From: Archilochus colubris
Taxonomy: Eukaryota; Chordata; Aves; Apodiformes; Trochilidae
DNA length: 64,000 nt
Assembly: GCA_023079485.1 (NCBI GenBank)
Contig: CM041097.1
Location: 14,603,561 to 14,667,560 of the forward strand
Direction of reading: 5' to 3'
The notes under the pieces were generated by a model. The model had not been told where the DNA came from and ran no database searches. It saw only the letters and a program-made list of their open reading frames with translations. Positions 38,201 through 51,949 of the stretch are shown here, piece by piece (position 1 is the first letter of the stretch; the number at the start of each line of letters is the position of its first letter). Position numbers and translations under genes: made by a program.

Positions 38201-41200
38201 TTCATAATGAATGCATGCTATGTCCAACTTCCAGAAAGCCTTTTCACATAAATATATAGCAAAGACTTTTTCAGATGCTGAAATGACCAGGGTAGAAGTA
38301 ATTCTGAAACAAAACACTGGAATATTTGCTCTATGCTCAGAGATTGTGTGGCATCCTGTATTGTCTGCAACAGCACCAGATAATAATCACATGTGCAAGT
38401 CTCTCAGACTGGGGCAACAGGGAGAGAAGCCAATCTCTGGATCTCCATAGCAGTGGAAGGAATCTCAGATATTTCTGTTTGTCTGCAGAGCAGCTGGGGA
38501 CTTCTCAGACATGAATCTAATTAAGCATGTTCCTTGCCACTAACACTTCAAGTCCTATTTCTGAGATCTGAATGTCTTTCCAAAATGAAGCCTCAGGAAC
38601 AGCTCTTTTTTTTTTAATATCTAAGCCTTGGCAAAATTAAGTTACAGTTATAGACTCAGAGCAAAATTTACTGAATTTAATAATATTGATTGATACTTGG
38701 GTATCAGCAGAATGTCATGCATTAATAATAGCTCAATTTAATCCACAGGCCCAAGAGGGCTCCTGGTGGCAATGTGGGCATGGGCATCAGCCAGGCAAGG
38801 ATGACATTTTTCCTTTTGATATTCCAGGGAATAAATTAATCCGAGGAAAATCCTAGTATGGGTGCACTGCAGTTTTCATCCATCTGCCTTTTCTTCCTGC
38901 TGTCTTCAATTCCACTCTTAATCCAGCTGATGCCAAGCAGAAGGCTTGCAGGAGGTTGGTCCTGGACTTCAGGTCATGCTCTGTGATGCAGTTCAAGTGC
39001 AGCCATGGCAAGGTTTGTCAGCCAAGCCACGTACTTCAAGACCATCTACTACAACTGGAAAAACCAGATAAGCTTTCAGTCCTGTAAGCTCTTCCATGGG
39101 TCTCTTAATGCAGAGTTATTTGTCTGTGCTCCTCAGATAGTTTGATTTATGTTCATTTGCATTTATCAAGCATAGCGAAACCCAGTGAATTCTCCTGATA
39201 TGTTTTCACTCTCATAAGAAACATGATGGGGAGTGGAAGATGTGATCATCTCTCCCTAGTGGCATCAGTAAATATCACACATATCGGATTAAGCCCTTGA
39301 CATTTTTCCAACAGTGTGAAATTTGCTTGAAGATGTTGGAAAATGAGTTATAGATGTGAAAGCAAGGCTTGGAATATGAATGCAAACACGTTAACCCTAA
39401 AACCTGTGTAATTTATTTTCCCTGATATCCTGATACATGGAGCTGGAGGGGCCACCGGGGAGAGCTTCCACCATGGCAGCAGAGACTGGGGGTGAGTAGG
39501 ATGAGGCAGAAATGCCTTTTGGCTCCTGGATAGCAGTGGTGGGCTAAATCCTGCCCAGTGGTCTTCAGGGATGCACCCCAGCCGTGAGGTGAGACATGAC
39601 CCTCTCTTGTGGGTGCCTGGGTGGTGTCAGGTGTATTCCTGCCCCAAGGTCAGAGTGCAAACCTCCCCTGAGGCATTTTTTTGTGGGTGAAAAATACACT
39701 TTTCACTTTTCTAGAAAGACAAAATCCCTTTGGGGTTCCTACAGCACAGCCACCCACCCGCTTCCAGCAAAGTGAAGGTTGGGGATTTGAGAGGGTGTTG
39801 TGGGGAGGGCTGAGTCTTTGACTCTCAAATGTCTTAAAATGAGACAGGTTTTCCAGCAGGCTTTCAGGTGCTTCTCTCTCTGGTATGCTTCTGTTGAAAG
39901 ATGCACTATGTTAACAATCTTGAATTTCTTATGTTTGGGATCTTTTACCAGTGAAACCAAGTCCTGGTACAGAGAACCCATCCAAGAGCAGCACACCCCT
40001 CTTGGTCCTCTTCAGCCTCTTCCATGGACCTTTGCAGGACACCAGTGCCCAGCAGCAGCAGAGCAAAAACTGAGAGGCAGAGGACATACTGTGCCTTTTA
40101 AGGAATCATTTTAATGCAGAGGAATTTCTGTGGCAATTACACTCTTCAAAGCTGTTTACATGCCTCTTATTGATTTCTTCCACATTATCCACTTGCTCCC
40201 TTGGAGATGACCAAGACAGAACCTGATTGCTGCTGCTGCTGCTGCTTTCCTTAGGAGCCATTAGGAGTGCAGCATCTGCTGGAGTTGCCATGGAGATGCC
40301 AAGGCTGATTGTAAGCCAGGTGAACTGCTCCTGCTCATCCCTCCTCAGGGACACAGGCTGCTTGGAGAGATGGTTGTTGAAATCAGAGCATGGGCGAGGT
40401 CCTGGGTGGCTTGAGAGGGACTCACACACCAAAATGGTGAAGCTGTTGGGAACAACAGAGATGAGCCCGAGATCTCTGTCTGCACATGGAGCTGGGCTGA
40501 CAGGAGGAGTTCACTGTGCCAAATCTCTGTCCCAGATATCCTGGGTCCAGTCTTTTCCTGATGCTCTCAGGCTGACCTGGCCAAGAGTTTCCCCAAGGGA
40601 GCTGCAGCCAACACTGAGTGTTTGTGCCTCCATCAGAGGAGGAGTTGGTGCCTCCTGGGATTGTGTTGTAGCACTGAGAAATCTGGTCTTTCAAAATTTG
40701 GCAAACGTGGTGTAACTTGAAGCAGGGTATTAGCATAAATTAGCTGAGAACACATTTATCTAAGGCAGAGTGAAGGTTGCTGTTTGGCAGCAGGTGGCTT
40801 GCTTTTATGCAACAGATATTCTGTCTTCACTTAATAAGGATCTATCAGATAAAAAGGTGATGTGCTTGACACAAGGCTCATCTATTCTTAGATTTGGCAT
40901 TAGGGAATATGGTTTCACTGCTTGGATCTGACTGGAAACATGTACCATTTCACAGGCAAGTTTGCTGTTAATAAAGTGTGACTCTGATTTAAATGCAAGA
41001 GGAGCACACGTCCTCTCTGCCCCTGCTTAAGGCTGCAGTGTGTGCTCTGCCACTGTCTGCATTTTTTATGCTTAGGTTTGCTTGAAGAAAATCAGATTTC
41101 TTGCATCCAGGGTGTGGGGAGCCCTCTACTTTCAGGTTCCAATAATAGGAGGCCCATTGGACCACCAGGGCACAGGCTGGGGTGTGTCTGCTGTATGGAT

Positions 41201-43974
41201 ACCACTACTTTATATATATCTTACTTCATATATAAAAATCTATACATTTGTCTACTACTTTATAGATACCCTACTCTGATAGCATGATCATGTCCTTTGA
41301 AATACAAAGTTAGAGCAGTTCTTAAAGATTTCAGTCATCTGAGTAAAGGTGAAGAATCTTCTTTTTTTCTCCCCTCTTCTGAGAACACTAAAAGAAAAAA
41401 ATACTACCAGATATGGAAACGGGGTCAGAAAGTTGCCGATAAATGGGGCAGAGCATCAAAAGAAGGGATGGGAGACCTAGATATGGGATTGAAGCTATGG
41501 GATGAAATAGGTAAAAATCTCACAGGAACTTGTATCTCCTTGTATTTTTTTTTGCTAGAACTTCAAATGCTCTTTTCTCACCTGAGGAAATCAGTTCATT
41601 TTCAGTGGAAAGTTAGAGACAAGGACCAAGTGGCCTTGGCATCAAACAGCATGGTCCAGTTGTTTGGGAAGAGCTGGAGAGGTGTCTGTGTTTCCCTCTT
41701 TGTACTCAGGACTGTGTGGCTGACCTTGGGACCATGAGGAAAGTCAAGGGAAGCAGTTGGTCTTTTTTCCTCACTTTTTCAAACTAGAGTTTGCAATCCC
41801 CACCACCACCACCATATGTCCCATTGTACTTTCTGTCATCTACCCACTCCAAGCCCTTAATTTAGAAAGACAAAATTATGTAATATTGAGATACTGTGTC
41901 ATGATTGCAAGCAATCAGTTCAACCTCACTGCTTGCCTTGCCTGGGTGGGATGGAGATTTGCAGAGTCCTCATGGCAACCCTGGGAGCAAATGTCCATGG
42001 TTATGCTCAAGCTATTGCCCATCCCAAAGTTCAAGCATGCTTCTGCAAATGGCATTTGGCAGGTCAGGTGGATCAGCTAGCCACAAACCTCAGAAATTCA
42101 GGCTCCTGAAAGCCTGAAACCCAGTGACATGCCATCTGGGAGGGGGAATCAGGTTAAGGTTGTGTTGAGGAAATGTCCCCAGGCCTCATGCTGTCCCAAG
42201 GAACGCGTGCTCTGCAGGTAGGCAGAGGGCTCGGGATGCTGCTGAGCAGCAGTTTGTTTGCTCTTTCCTTTGCTGGGAAGGTGATGGTAATGGATCAGTG
42301 AGAGGAAAATATTATTTTTGCAGGTATGGAGTCCGCTCCCACTGTTCATGAGGCTCTTCATTTCCCAAGGTGCTATGAATAAATCACACGCTATGAAAAG
42401 GAAGGCAGTGTGGTTATCCGGACTATTAGACCAAAGCCCGTGGGGAGCTGATTTTGATCTGGATATTCTGGTTATAGTTTAATATAGTGGATATTGGAGA
42501 AATCAGTTCTCTGGATGCCCAGGCACGCCAGAGGGGAGAGGGTATCACACTGGTCCTGGGATGTGCTTATCTTAAGGGAAGAGTTCTGTGGTATCTCGCT
42601 CCAGACTGCTGAAACTTGATTACTGCCTTATCATCCCGAGCTCCAGGGATATATTCATGCTGTTATTATAATATGCTATTTCCTCACAGTTCCACATCTA
42701 AATGATGGAGGCTGCGATGCAGAACTCCGTGTGAGTGTGCAGGAGAGGGAGATCCTTGTGCTCACCTCTGTAAATGAAAATCCATCTGCTTTCAGTACTG
42801 GAGGTGGGTGCCCAGTCCAGGCAGGGCTGCTCGCTTTGGATTTTGCAGTGAGCAGTGGTGAGTGAGGGTGAATAACCTGCATGTGCCAGGATTGGGCACT
42901 TGCAGTAACTGTGTGAGGGATGTGCCTCCTTTGGCAGCCTCCCAGTTCCTAAATCCATCCTGACAGCTCAGGATCCCCAGGAGATTCCCTCTGTTTCTGC
43001 AGCTTTGCTTGCAGCATCCCTGCAAGTGTTTGATCTTGGAGCCTCGATTTCTGCTTCCAATCCTTGGCACAAGTCCCTGCTTAATTTTCTACCATTTTTT
43101 GGTCCATGCCTTAGCTTGTTTCTTTCCTCATTCCAGTTTCCTCCTGTACATGTCATTGAATCCAGCACTGCCCAGTTACAGAGAACTGGTGTATTGCACT
43201 GCAAGAAATTGATTTTAACATGTTACCTGTGAAAAAATTACATTACATGTAGAAAGAAAATATAAATTAAACCTTCACTGAGAAGAAAAAATGGTTTTGA
43301 ACCGTTTTCATTTTACTCTTCATGTCTTTAAACTGTCTCAATATTCTAGTAACAATTTTGGATTGTTTTGACCTGAAAGAATAGAAGTATTTCTTTTCTG
43401 ACAAGGCTGACAGATGCTTTGAGTGATGCCAGCTAAATTCAGGTCGTTCAGTCTAAGAACTGTTACAGCATCATTTGCATACAAACAGGGACTGAGACAA
43501 GCACTTGAAAATTCCTTCCACTTAAAAATCCTGACACTTGAGACGAATAAAAGGAATTTTACTCCCTTAGCCCAGCAGATGCTCAGCAATAATGACGTTC
43601 TAGTCAGCATTAGTTTGAAACTCTGAATTATGAAAGTGATACTGGGAGATTTTTGCCTTTCTTCCCCCCAGACAGGCTCTTCCCACGCTCTCTTGGCTGT
43701 TAACAAGCATGGAGCATTAAAGGCAGAGATCTCAGGGGCTACACTAAAGCCTCCATGGAGAGCGATGCTTGTTTGCTTCAGCTCTCCGTGCATCCCAAAT
43801 CAACTTCTTCTCTTTCTTTCCTTTTCCATAAACGATTACATTCATAAATACTCAAAGATCCGTGTCCTCTGAGCAAACCCCTCCACTGACACAACTGGGC
43901 CATGTGTGAATTGCAAATTCCCAAATGAATATGGGGGACTGCTGGGTACCAAGACTGGGAGAGAGCCTCCTCTC

Positions 43975-44094
43975 CTTCCCAATCTCTTTTTCCCTTTGTC
44001 CTTTTTCTTTTTTCCCTTTTCCCTTTCCCTTTTCCATCCCTTTACTCTTCCCTTTTCACTTTACTCTTTCCTTTTCCCCATTTCCCCTGCAGCA
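43975..44094 (+). repeat. Polypyrimidine tract, CCCTTTT-rich
   Basis: About 120 bases almost entirely C and T on the forward strand, with CCCTTTTCCC motifs that make partial mirror symmetry. Confidence 0.85.
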
Positions 44095-45349
44095 TCACAT
44101 CTGCTGGCCTGAAATCTTACAAATGAATTTTGGGCCAACCCATGGAGAGCTCTCCCCAGCAGCCCCCCTTTCCTCCCCTATAGCCATGTGAACAGAGTGC
44201 AGTGTGTTACACAAAAATATTTCACTCAGCAGTTTTTATCTCTTTAGGGTTTTTGTTTTTTTTTTTTACAGTAATCTATGAATTCAGTAGAACTTCCCAA
44301 CTATTCATAAACTGCTTACCAGCCATGTTGAGTTGAGGAAAGATGGAGCATGCCAGTGCAGGCAGGGATTGACTGTTTTGAAGTAATCACATAAATAATT
44401 CAACAGCCCTGATCTGACCAGCTGTATTTACTGCTGTGGGCCAAGAGCTCCAGAGGCTGCTGCTGACCAGAAATTCCAATGTTTCAGCTTTTGGCACCAA
44501 GTCAGGTGAGACCCAACCCAGGCAGATGGGGATGGGGGAGCTCATCTGGCAGCATCCATCAGGCCTATATATTAATGGCCTTTCCAACAGGCACTTGGTG
44601 TGCATTGGGAATGAGCAGCAATAATTACTGAATTGCAGCATCTCCAGATGTTTTGTATATGTTTCAGAGTTCATTTGTTTGTTTTCTGTGCTGAGTTACT
44701 TGGGATACTGGAAAAATGTAAATAATGAGGATGTGATGAGCAGGGAGGATGGATCTCTGCCCTGCTTTGCTCTTCCGAAAAAGCTAATTAAACCAAGGAC
44801 CAAAATAAAAACTGCTTGAGTCTGCTCCAGCATCAGTCATAAAAGAGTACTCATGAGTAAGTAACTGACAATTAAAACCCTGACTTACAGAAACAAAGAA
44901 AAAAAAAAGATCTTGAATACAGCTGAAGCAAGTTCTTTCGAGCAGTGAGGATCTAAGTGAGGATTGTGTTGATGGGAAATGAGTTGGGGCAGGGGCCAGA
45001 GCATGCTCACACCCAGGTGCCAACAAAAGTGGCTCAAACCCTGAGCCAGAGCTACTGCTTTAAATTAGAACTGGTTTTGGCAGTTTCCCTCACTCGAGGA
45101 TTTTTTTTTTTAAGCTCCTTGTTGGTAAAAACATCATTGCAATGCAGGTTTGGAGATGGGGAAACTGAGGCATGGAGCAGAAGCATGAGGTGACTGGAGC
45201 AGATTGCTGGGCTGGGTTTGTTATAAATCAGGGCACGTGCTGGTAGAGACACTGCCTAAATATACACACAGCCTGGCTCAGGGCTTGCTCCTGGGGGGAT
45301 GGAGATGTGGCATCCCAGCAAGGCAAGCTGCCTGTTTGATTGTATGAAT

Positions 45350-45475
45350 TATATGTGTGTGTATATATATATATACACCCACTTATATATACATATATAT
45401 ACACACATACATATACATATATATACACACACTTATATATACATATATATGTACACACACACACACATATATACT
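45350..45475. repeat. (TA)n/(CA)n compound microsatellite
   Basis: TGTGTG, TATATA and CACACA runs with the motif CACTTATATATACATATATA present twice (about 45379 and 45430). The TG and CA ends are complementary. Confidence 0.92.
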
Positions 45476-48400
45476 GTGATCTGATGTGTGCTCTTCAGAT
45501 TTTAATGCTTTATTTAGGCTGAATTAACCTGCTTTACAGGGCTTTGTTTATGCATTTTTATAAATCAGCTCTTTCAGCTAAATCTTGCTGCAAGAGTTGA
45601 TCATATCCAGAGCCTCTAAGAGCAGAGCAGATATAAATATTTGCTTTTACGACAGGAAAACTCTCCTGAGAATGCGTTAGCAAATGACTGGGTTTGCCTA
45701 AAACAGGGAAACTGGTAATTTTGCTGAGTTATTAATAAGAAGTGAAGGAGCACAAAGGTGGAGCTGTGGCTAAGGGTTCTTGGGTTCAAGCTAAGGTGGG
45801 TTAAGCCTAAAATATGATTTCCTCTGCTCTTCCCAGGGGAGGATGAAGCCTGGAGGCAAATGAAGCTGAGCCCTGTCATGGAGAGAGGCACACAGCACAG
45901 TGCTGGTGCCCAGGGTTGATGGGCAGAGACTTAAAAACTAATTATTTTTTTTTTTTTCTTTAGTGTTCAAAGGTCCAGACAGGCATTTTTGGTACTAGAA
46001 GTGACTGTAAGAATGTCTTGCTTCCTAACAAATGAACTGTCAGCATCTAGCAGTACCTGCCTGGTAATAAATGCCTTTTTTCCCCCTCTTTCAGAATTGC
46101 AAAGTATGGAAATAGCTGTGGAAAATGGGAAGGTCTTTCCAAAGGGAGACACAGGCAGGTGCTAGTGGGACTTCCAAAACAAAACTACCTGCACACCCAG
46201 CTGCCAGCCTTCAGCTGGTGGGTGTTTGTCTGCAACTCAAAAAGAAAAGCTGTGATCTCTCACTCAGAAGTGCAAAGGGAGCTGCTCAGCTGCAGCTCAG
46301 AAGATGGACACCTAAAGCATCTGAGCTGGTGAACTTATGTGTAGCAGTGACAGAGTGGGAAGGGGTCAGCTCTTGGCTGTGGTTGCTCTGGGTCCCATGG
46401 GAGATGGATAGATGAGACCTGGCTAACAAGATTCCCCCTTCACAGGCTCAATTCAGATCCAGTCCTTAAGAGAAAAAAAAAAAAAAGAAAAAAGAAAAAA
46501 GTTTTATTTGGCAAGGTTTATAAATGCACTGATGGGGCACAGTTTGTGGATGCTTTTGGAAATTGGACACATCTCCCTAGTGACTTGTTCATGACCCTGA
46601 CCATCCTTGGCTACCAATTGCCCTTGTATTCAAACAGGGACTGAATTCCTAAGCTGTTTTAAGGATCTGGGCTGAGAATGTGTTGCATAAAAAAAAAAGC
46701 TCTGAAATTGTTCTTAGCTAATGAGCTTCCCCTGGCTGTCGAGGTGGCAGCTAATCTTCAGGAGAATGAGGACAGCCTAGTTTTCAAGAATAGCATAATT
46801 GTGTGTAAAGGCAAGGAACAGGGATTATTTATTTTTTTTTTAATTTTTATTATTTTTTTGTAGATAACATGGCAACTCCCAGCCCAGGGAACCAGATTAG
46901 CTGGACATCAGGGAGAGGGCAGAGACTGGGGGCAGCAGGGGCCAAGTTTGGTCCCATGCTGGACAGGCAGGTTTTTTTGGGGGGCATTAAATTTTGGCAC
47001 TAAATGCATGCCTGTTTAGCAGCAGCCCTCAGCCTTCATCTAACAGCTCTCATTAATCACACAGCCACCCAATGCTGCTGTCTTTAAGCTGCACATTTTC
47101 ACCTCTTCACAAGCAACTCAGTTTTCAAAGCCACTGAGCACTTTGGGCTTCTGCTTGCACCCTTGCCCATCTCAGGAGCTTGGTGGTGGTCACATAACCA
47201 GAGCCACTTGGGCTGTTTGCAAATATAGGATTATCTGCAGATAACAATTTCCAGATCAGGTTGGTTCTGATGATTATTTCTAACCTCAGCCTTCTCATCT
47301 CCACGTTTTTCCCACAGAGGGTCTGTTCATCTGATTATCATTTATCTTCACGGGTTCAAGGCTGTGTGGCTTTTGGGCTTCCTGAAAAACAAGCCTCAAC
47401 GTGCTGAAAGCTTCTCTGCACAGCTCCAGTGGCTTTGGGGCCAACATGCTGTCCGTGCCAGGGCATTTTGGGTGTTGCAGAGGCCTTACTATGGACACAA
47501 GGATGCTGCTCTCCTGCCAGGATTGTGGCCAAGCATGTGATGTGAATGTTGGCTTTGCAATGGAGCAGCAGCTGCTGAAGGGCTGTGTGTCTGTGTCCTC
47601 AGGACCAGCTCACAGGAGACAATGCACACTCTGAGCCCAGTGATGAAAAGCAGACAAAAGCCATGGTCAGCATCACAAGGTTCTCCATGCTGGGATGGGC
47701 AAGGAACCACTGAAACCATCGCCCTGGGGTCACACTGGATGTGCCTTCCCAAGTAAGTCTTGGAAAAAAAAGTTAAAAAAAAATCTAAAATTGTGTCAGT
47801 AACAGACCTGCTCAAATGTATTTATTTTATTTTTTGAAGCAGCAGACACAGTGTGCCAGGCTGACTCTGGTGACACAGCTGCTGGGGCACCAGCACAAAG
47901 CTTCCCAATCCCTTGGCCAAAGTGTCCTGCTCTTTCTGCTTGGAAACTGGCCCTGCTGATACCCTCCCCAGCCTCAGGTGGTGTCACCTTTAGTAAGTTC
48001 TTAGAGACATGAGTGGGCTGCATGTGCCCACTGCTCTCACGGGACACTGGAAGCCTCATGCAGAGATGTAAGCCAGCAAGCCCAGATGGCAACAGAGCAA
48101 AATTTTACAGGTTTATAGCTCCATCCGTCAAGCTCAGTGGGTTTGTCAGAAATGGTTAATCATACCCTGAATGGGCTAATAAAAAAAAAAAAATCAATTT
48201 ATTTCTTTTAAACTGTGTATCTCAAAGTGTATGGGACTTCTGGAGCCCATACGAAAACTAAAAATGTTTGGAAGTGGCATTTGCAGATTTATGAACTTCC
48301 TATTGACTCATTATTTTGACAGCACTGTCTTTCTTACAAAAATGTGACTCCAGACGTTTCCACAGTGCTGGTGAAGAGCCTGCTGGAGGGGAGCATCACC

Positions 48401-50004
48401 TGAGATACTCTGCACTCCCTGAGTTGTTGCCTGTCCACATTCCTGTGTGGCATTACAGCTGGGTTGACAACAGGGTTTTGAAGAGTAACATGAGCAGTGA
48501 GACTGTCCCATCTATGAGGACAGTGGGCCCTGAATTTCCATGAAAACTTGCACAGGAAAAGGTGCAGCAGTTCTGCTGCAAGGAGTCATTAAAGCTTGTT
48601 CTGTTACCCCTGAGCAGGGGCAGCAATCAAGGAAAGGGGAAAAAGCTGGGGATGAATTTTTTGCCCTTTGCAGAGGAATTCAGATTCCCACTGTACCAAG
48701 AGCAGCTCAGCTGTACCAGAGCTGACAGTGTTCATTGTGCTTTTAATCACGCACAATAAATGAAATTTTGCATATTAAATGCCAATTATATAATAACCTG
48801 CAGTTAATGTCGTAGTTGTTGCTGAAAGCAATGGCCCTACCTGACTTACCAGGGCTGTGTTAGGAAATATGGAAAGATCTGTGATCTTTCGAAGAAATGG
48901 GCTGTTATTTATAAATTAGAGGTTGAAAGCTCCCCCAGTATAAACAGGAGGCCTCTGAGGGATTTCAGCTGAGCTGCTCTGATTTACACCAGCTGAAGAC
49001 TTGGCTTTTTTTAACACCAAAAAATGGGACTGAATCACCAACCCTGGGAAGGTCCATGGTGTGCAGATTTTCCTCTGCTGACTTTCCTTGCCCACTGAAA
49101 CCATGTCAAGGGATGGGGCTGAGCTGAGTTTTTTCCTTTCATTGCAATACCAGCTAAATGAAAAGCCAGTTTTCTACTCACAATTAACACACAGTGCTTA
49201 AGAGTAAAAATACACACGAGACTCTGCCCTTTGGATGAATACTTCCATTTATTCCAACTGGAAAAAACATATTTTTTTTTAAATATACTTAAGTGTAATT
49301 TCTGTTTGTTTTTTGTGTGTGTGTTTTTCTTTTTAAAGGAATAATAATTATCACATTGTCCTTTACAAACAACAAAAAAATTCCTAGCAATAGTCTGTGC
49401 TGTGGAGACATCTTTCTTCAAAATCTTTCAGCATCTGCTGCTTTGAGTAGGCAAGGGGGTGTCCCTGGGGAGTGCAGGGCAGGGGCTGGCTTGGTGGGGG
49501 GTGCAGGGGCACCCTGAGATGATGGCAGATGCCTCTCAGCCCTCCTGGGGCTTAATCTTAACACCCTCAGGCACTAACCTGCATCTTTGGGTGCCAAGAG
49601 CCCCTTTTGTAAACCTGCTCCTTCCCGGGAAGCACCGGGACAACCAGTGTTGGCTCACAGTCCTCCGGGATGTGCCGTGGCAGCAGCATCCCAATGGTTT
49701 AAAGCATACAGAGAACAAACTCACATCCACCATAACACAATAGCTGAGCCCTATTTATAGACCCCTCTGCTCTGGTGAGGCAGCTCTGGGGCTGTCCTGG
49801 CCCACCCAGGGACAAACTCCCCCCTCAGCCATGAGCAGCCTCAGGCACCTCTCCAGGGCAGGAGCAGTTTGCGGTCGTTCTCTGTTAGGCAATAAGTAGG
49901 CAATATTGAGACTTCCACTTGGTAATGAACAGCAGTTAACATAACCCAGGAGACTAGAGCACCATAAGACAAATCTATATTCAAAACAACGTCATGCTGA
50001 CATC

Positions 50005-51077
50005 ACACAATTGCACCATTTACACTTTTATTTACTCCAAATAATACGTTTAGTAACTTCAGCGTTCTCTACAGAGGTGTAAAATTCCTTCTCTGGCTTT
50101 GGTCATTTACAATATTTGCAGACATTTGGTAGTTCTGTTCCTTCCTATTTTAGAATAATTAAAAAAAAAAACCAAAACAAAAAAAGGTTGCTTTTGCAGC
50201 TGTCAGGGTTCCTCTCTCTGATGGAGCATACCTGAAATCACAGGCGTGAGCAGACTTCAAAATGCCACCAAGGCCTCTTCAAGATTTAATGAATCAAAAA
50301 GTGTTCTCTTTGTTTACCAGGAATGAAACAAACAGAAAAAAAAGGGTTTAAAAAAAAAAAAAACAACAACAAACAAACCTCAAAACAACCGATATACTTA
50401 TGAAATTTGATGATGAAATGGAAAGCTGGAGGGATGGAAAGGGGGGTGGCCAAAGTACTGTTTGGTTAGCTCTGGCTGAAAACAATTCTGAATGTGCATG
50501 CATTTTCCCAGTGACTCCTAAGATATAGAAATTCCTCTGATATTACAAAATACAAAAATATTTTCTCCAAACTCTCATTTACATTGCATTTACAACAATC
50601 ACAGAAATAACTTAGGCTCCCACACTGTCCGAGAGAGAAAAACTACCTACCAACCAATGTGGCTACTGGAGAACAAAACCATGATGGAAAGCAAAAGCTA
50701 CCGGCGAAGTGATGCTGAGAGTCAACAGTGGTAACCAAAACACACGGACAAAGGGAACTCAAAAGGTTGGCAGTATCTGGGAGAAAGAAGGAAAAACTAC
50801 TGGGTAAGTATTACAGGCTAAAGTGAACTTTTTTGACTTTTTTTTTTTCTTTTTCCCCTCCAAAGTAAGATGTGCAAAATATATTCACTGTGCCCAGGAT
50901 TATGACTATTTCTAGAAGCCAGTCTACAACCTTCTTACAAATCCCTACTCTTCGGGTTCTTTTTTTTTGTTGTTGTTTTTGTTCTTTTTTGTTACAATAA
51001 AAGCGCTTACATGATCTAAAACAGTGCAAGTTGGTGAGTTAATTTACATTCTCCCAAGGTGCCCGGCAAGGATGCCA
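50005..51077 (-). other. PRICKLE2: PRICKLE2 3' UTR (approximate, may extend further)
   Basis: A/T-rich noncoding sequence follows the stop codon, down to the first good minus-strand AATAAA (forward TTTATT at 50027-50032). Another AATAAA lies at 49248-49253, and the human 3' UTR is several kilobases as I recall, so the transcript may continue to about 49.2 kb or beyond. It contains A-rich runs at 50160-50187 and 50352-50376. Confidence 0.5.
50027..50032 (-). terminator. Candidate PRICKLE2 poly(A) signal AATAAA
   Basis: Forward TTTATT, about 1.05 kb after the stop codon, is the first strong candidate. The site at 49248-49253 is an alternative. Confidence 0.4.
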
Positions 51078-51949
51078 TTAGGATATGATACAGTTTTTGC
51101 TCTTCTGTCTTTTCCTGCTGTGCAACTGTCCCCTTCCACCCAGCGTGGAAGACTTGGGCATGCTGTAGGAGCCGTACTTGTGCAGGAGCTCCTCGCTGGT
51201 CACGTACCGCAGGCGGGCGGGCTGGGGGATGGGCTCCCCGAGGAAATACCCCTCGTTATCAGACTCTGAGGAGGAGGAGCAGGTGGAGCACCAGTCGTAC
51301 TCGGCGAAGTAAGGCCCCCACCTCTCCCCCAAGTGGTTCTGCAAGGCGAGATCCGAGACCGTCCGGGGACAGTGGCCGTAGGCGTCCCTGCGGGGACCCT
51401 GCTCCACCATCTCCCTGCAGCTCCTCTGGTGCATGAACTGGTCGTAGTCTTCCCTGGCTCGCAGCGAGGGTCTCTCCTTCAGCCTGTAGCACTGCTCGCT
51501 GGCCAGGTGCAGGGCGTTATCCGACCGGGACCTCCGGGACCTCCGGGGTCGGTGCGGGCGGTAATGCCGCTCCTCATCCCGTGGGTTAGTTCGGCGCCGC
51601 GTGCGCTCGCTCATCGGAGCGTGCCTGGGGACCTCGGGTGCCCCCAGCTTCCCCCCGGGCACCCCGCTGCCGTAGTCGAAACTCTGGTGCATCCTCCCGT
51701 GTGACGGTCGCTCCCGGTAGCTCAGGGGGCTGGCGAGGTTGTGGAGGTTGTTGGGTTCCATGTCCTGGTACTGCTGAGCTGAGAGCAGGCTGCGGACGGA
51801 CTCGGCGCTTCGGAACTGAGTGGAGGAGTTGAGGGTGCCCATGTTGCTCATCTTCTCCGAGACGTTCATCCCCGAGTCTTTGCTCAGGTCAGGCATTGAG
51901 AATCTGGAGAGGTGCTCCTGGCGCTTGGCTCCACCGTCTGCAGAGAGGC
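51078..51949 (-). CDS. PRICKLE2: PRICKLE2 terminal coding exon, CIIS prenylation box
   Basis: Acceptor CTGCACAG is followed by [20 protein letters not shown] and a 290-residue C-terminus. Highly conserved blocks are [52 protein letters not shown] and [13 protein letters not shown], then TAA. The block [19 protein letters not shown] and the stretch around [19 protein letters not shown] are more variable. The exon is GC-rich and has long spurious open frames on the opposite strand. Confidence 0.97.

Larger units (their letters stand above)
30031..50004. other. Intergenic region between PSMD6 and PRICKLE2
   Basis: About 20 kb without a recognisable gene, RNA gene or CRISPR-like array. The longest open frames (for example 165 codons at 37383-37880) have no splice context and match no family I know. 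Simple repeats are listed separately. The stretches at about 38630-38760, 42300-42690 and 48730-48910 have the mixed A/T-rich, TAAT- and GATA-containing texture typical of conserved noncoding elements. Unannotated lncRNAs cannot be excluded. Confidence 0.65.

Noticed and set aside
40229..40246. (GCT)6 trinucleotide run
   Set aside because: Short, noncoding and within normal genomic background.
51333..51704. 123-codon plus-strand open frame
   Set aside because: It is antisense to the GC-rich terminal exon of PRICKLE2, where low stop-codon density is expected.
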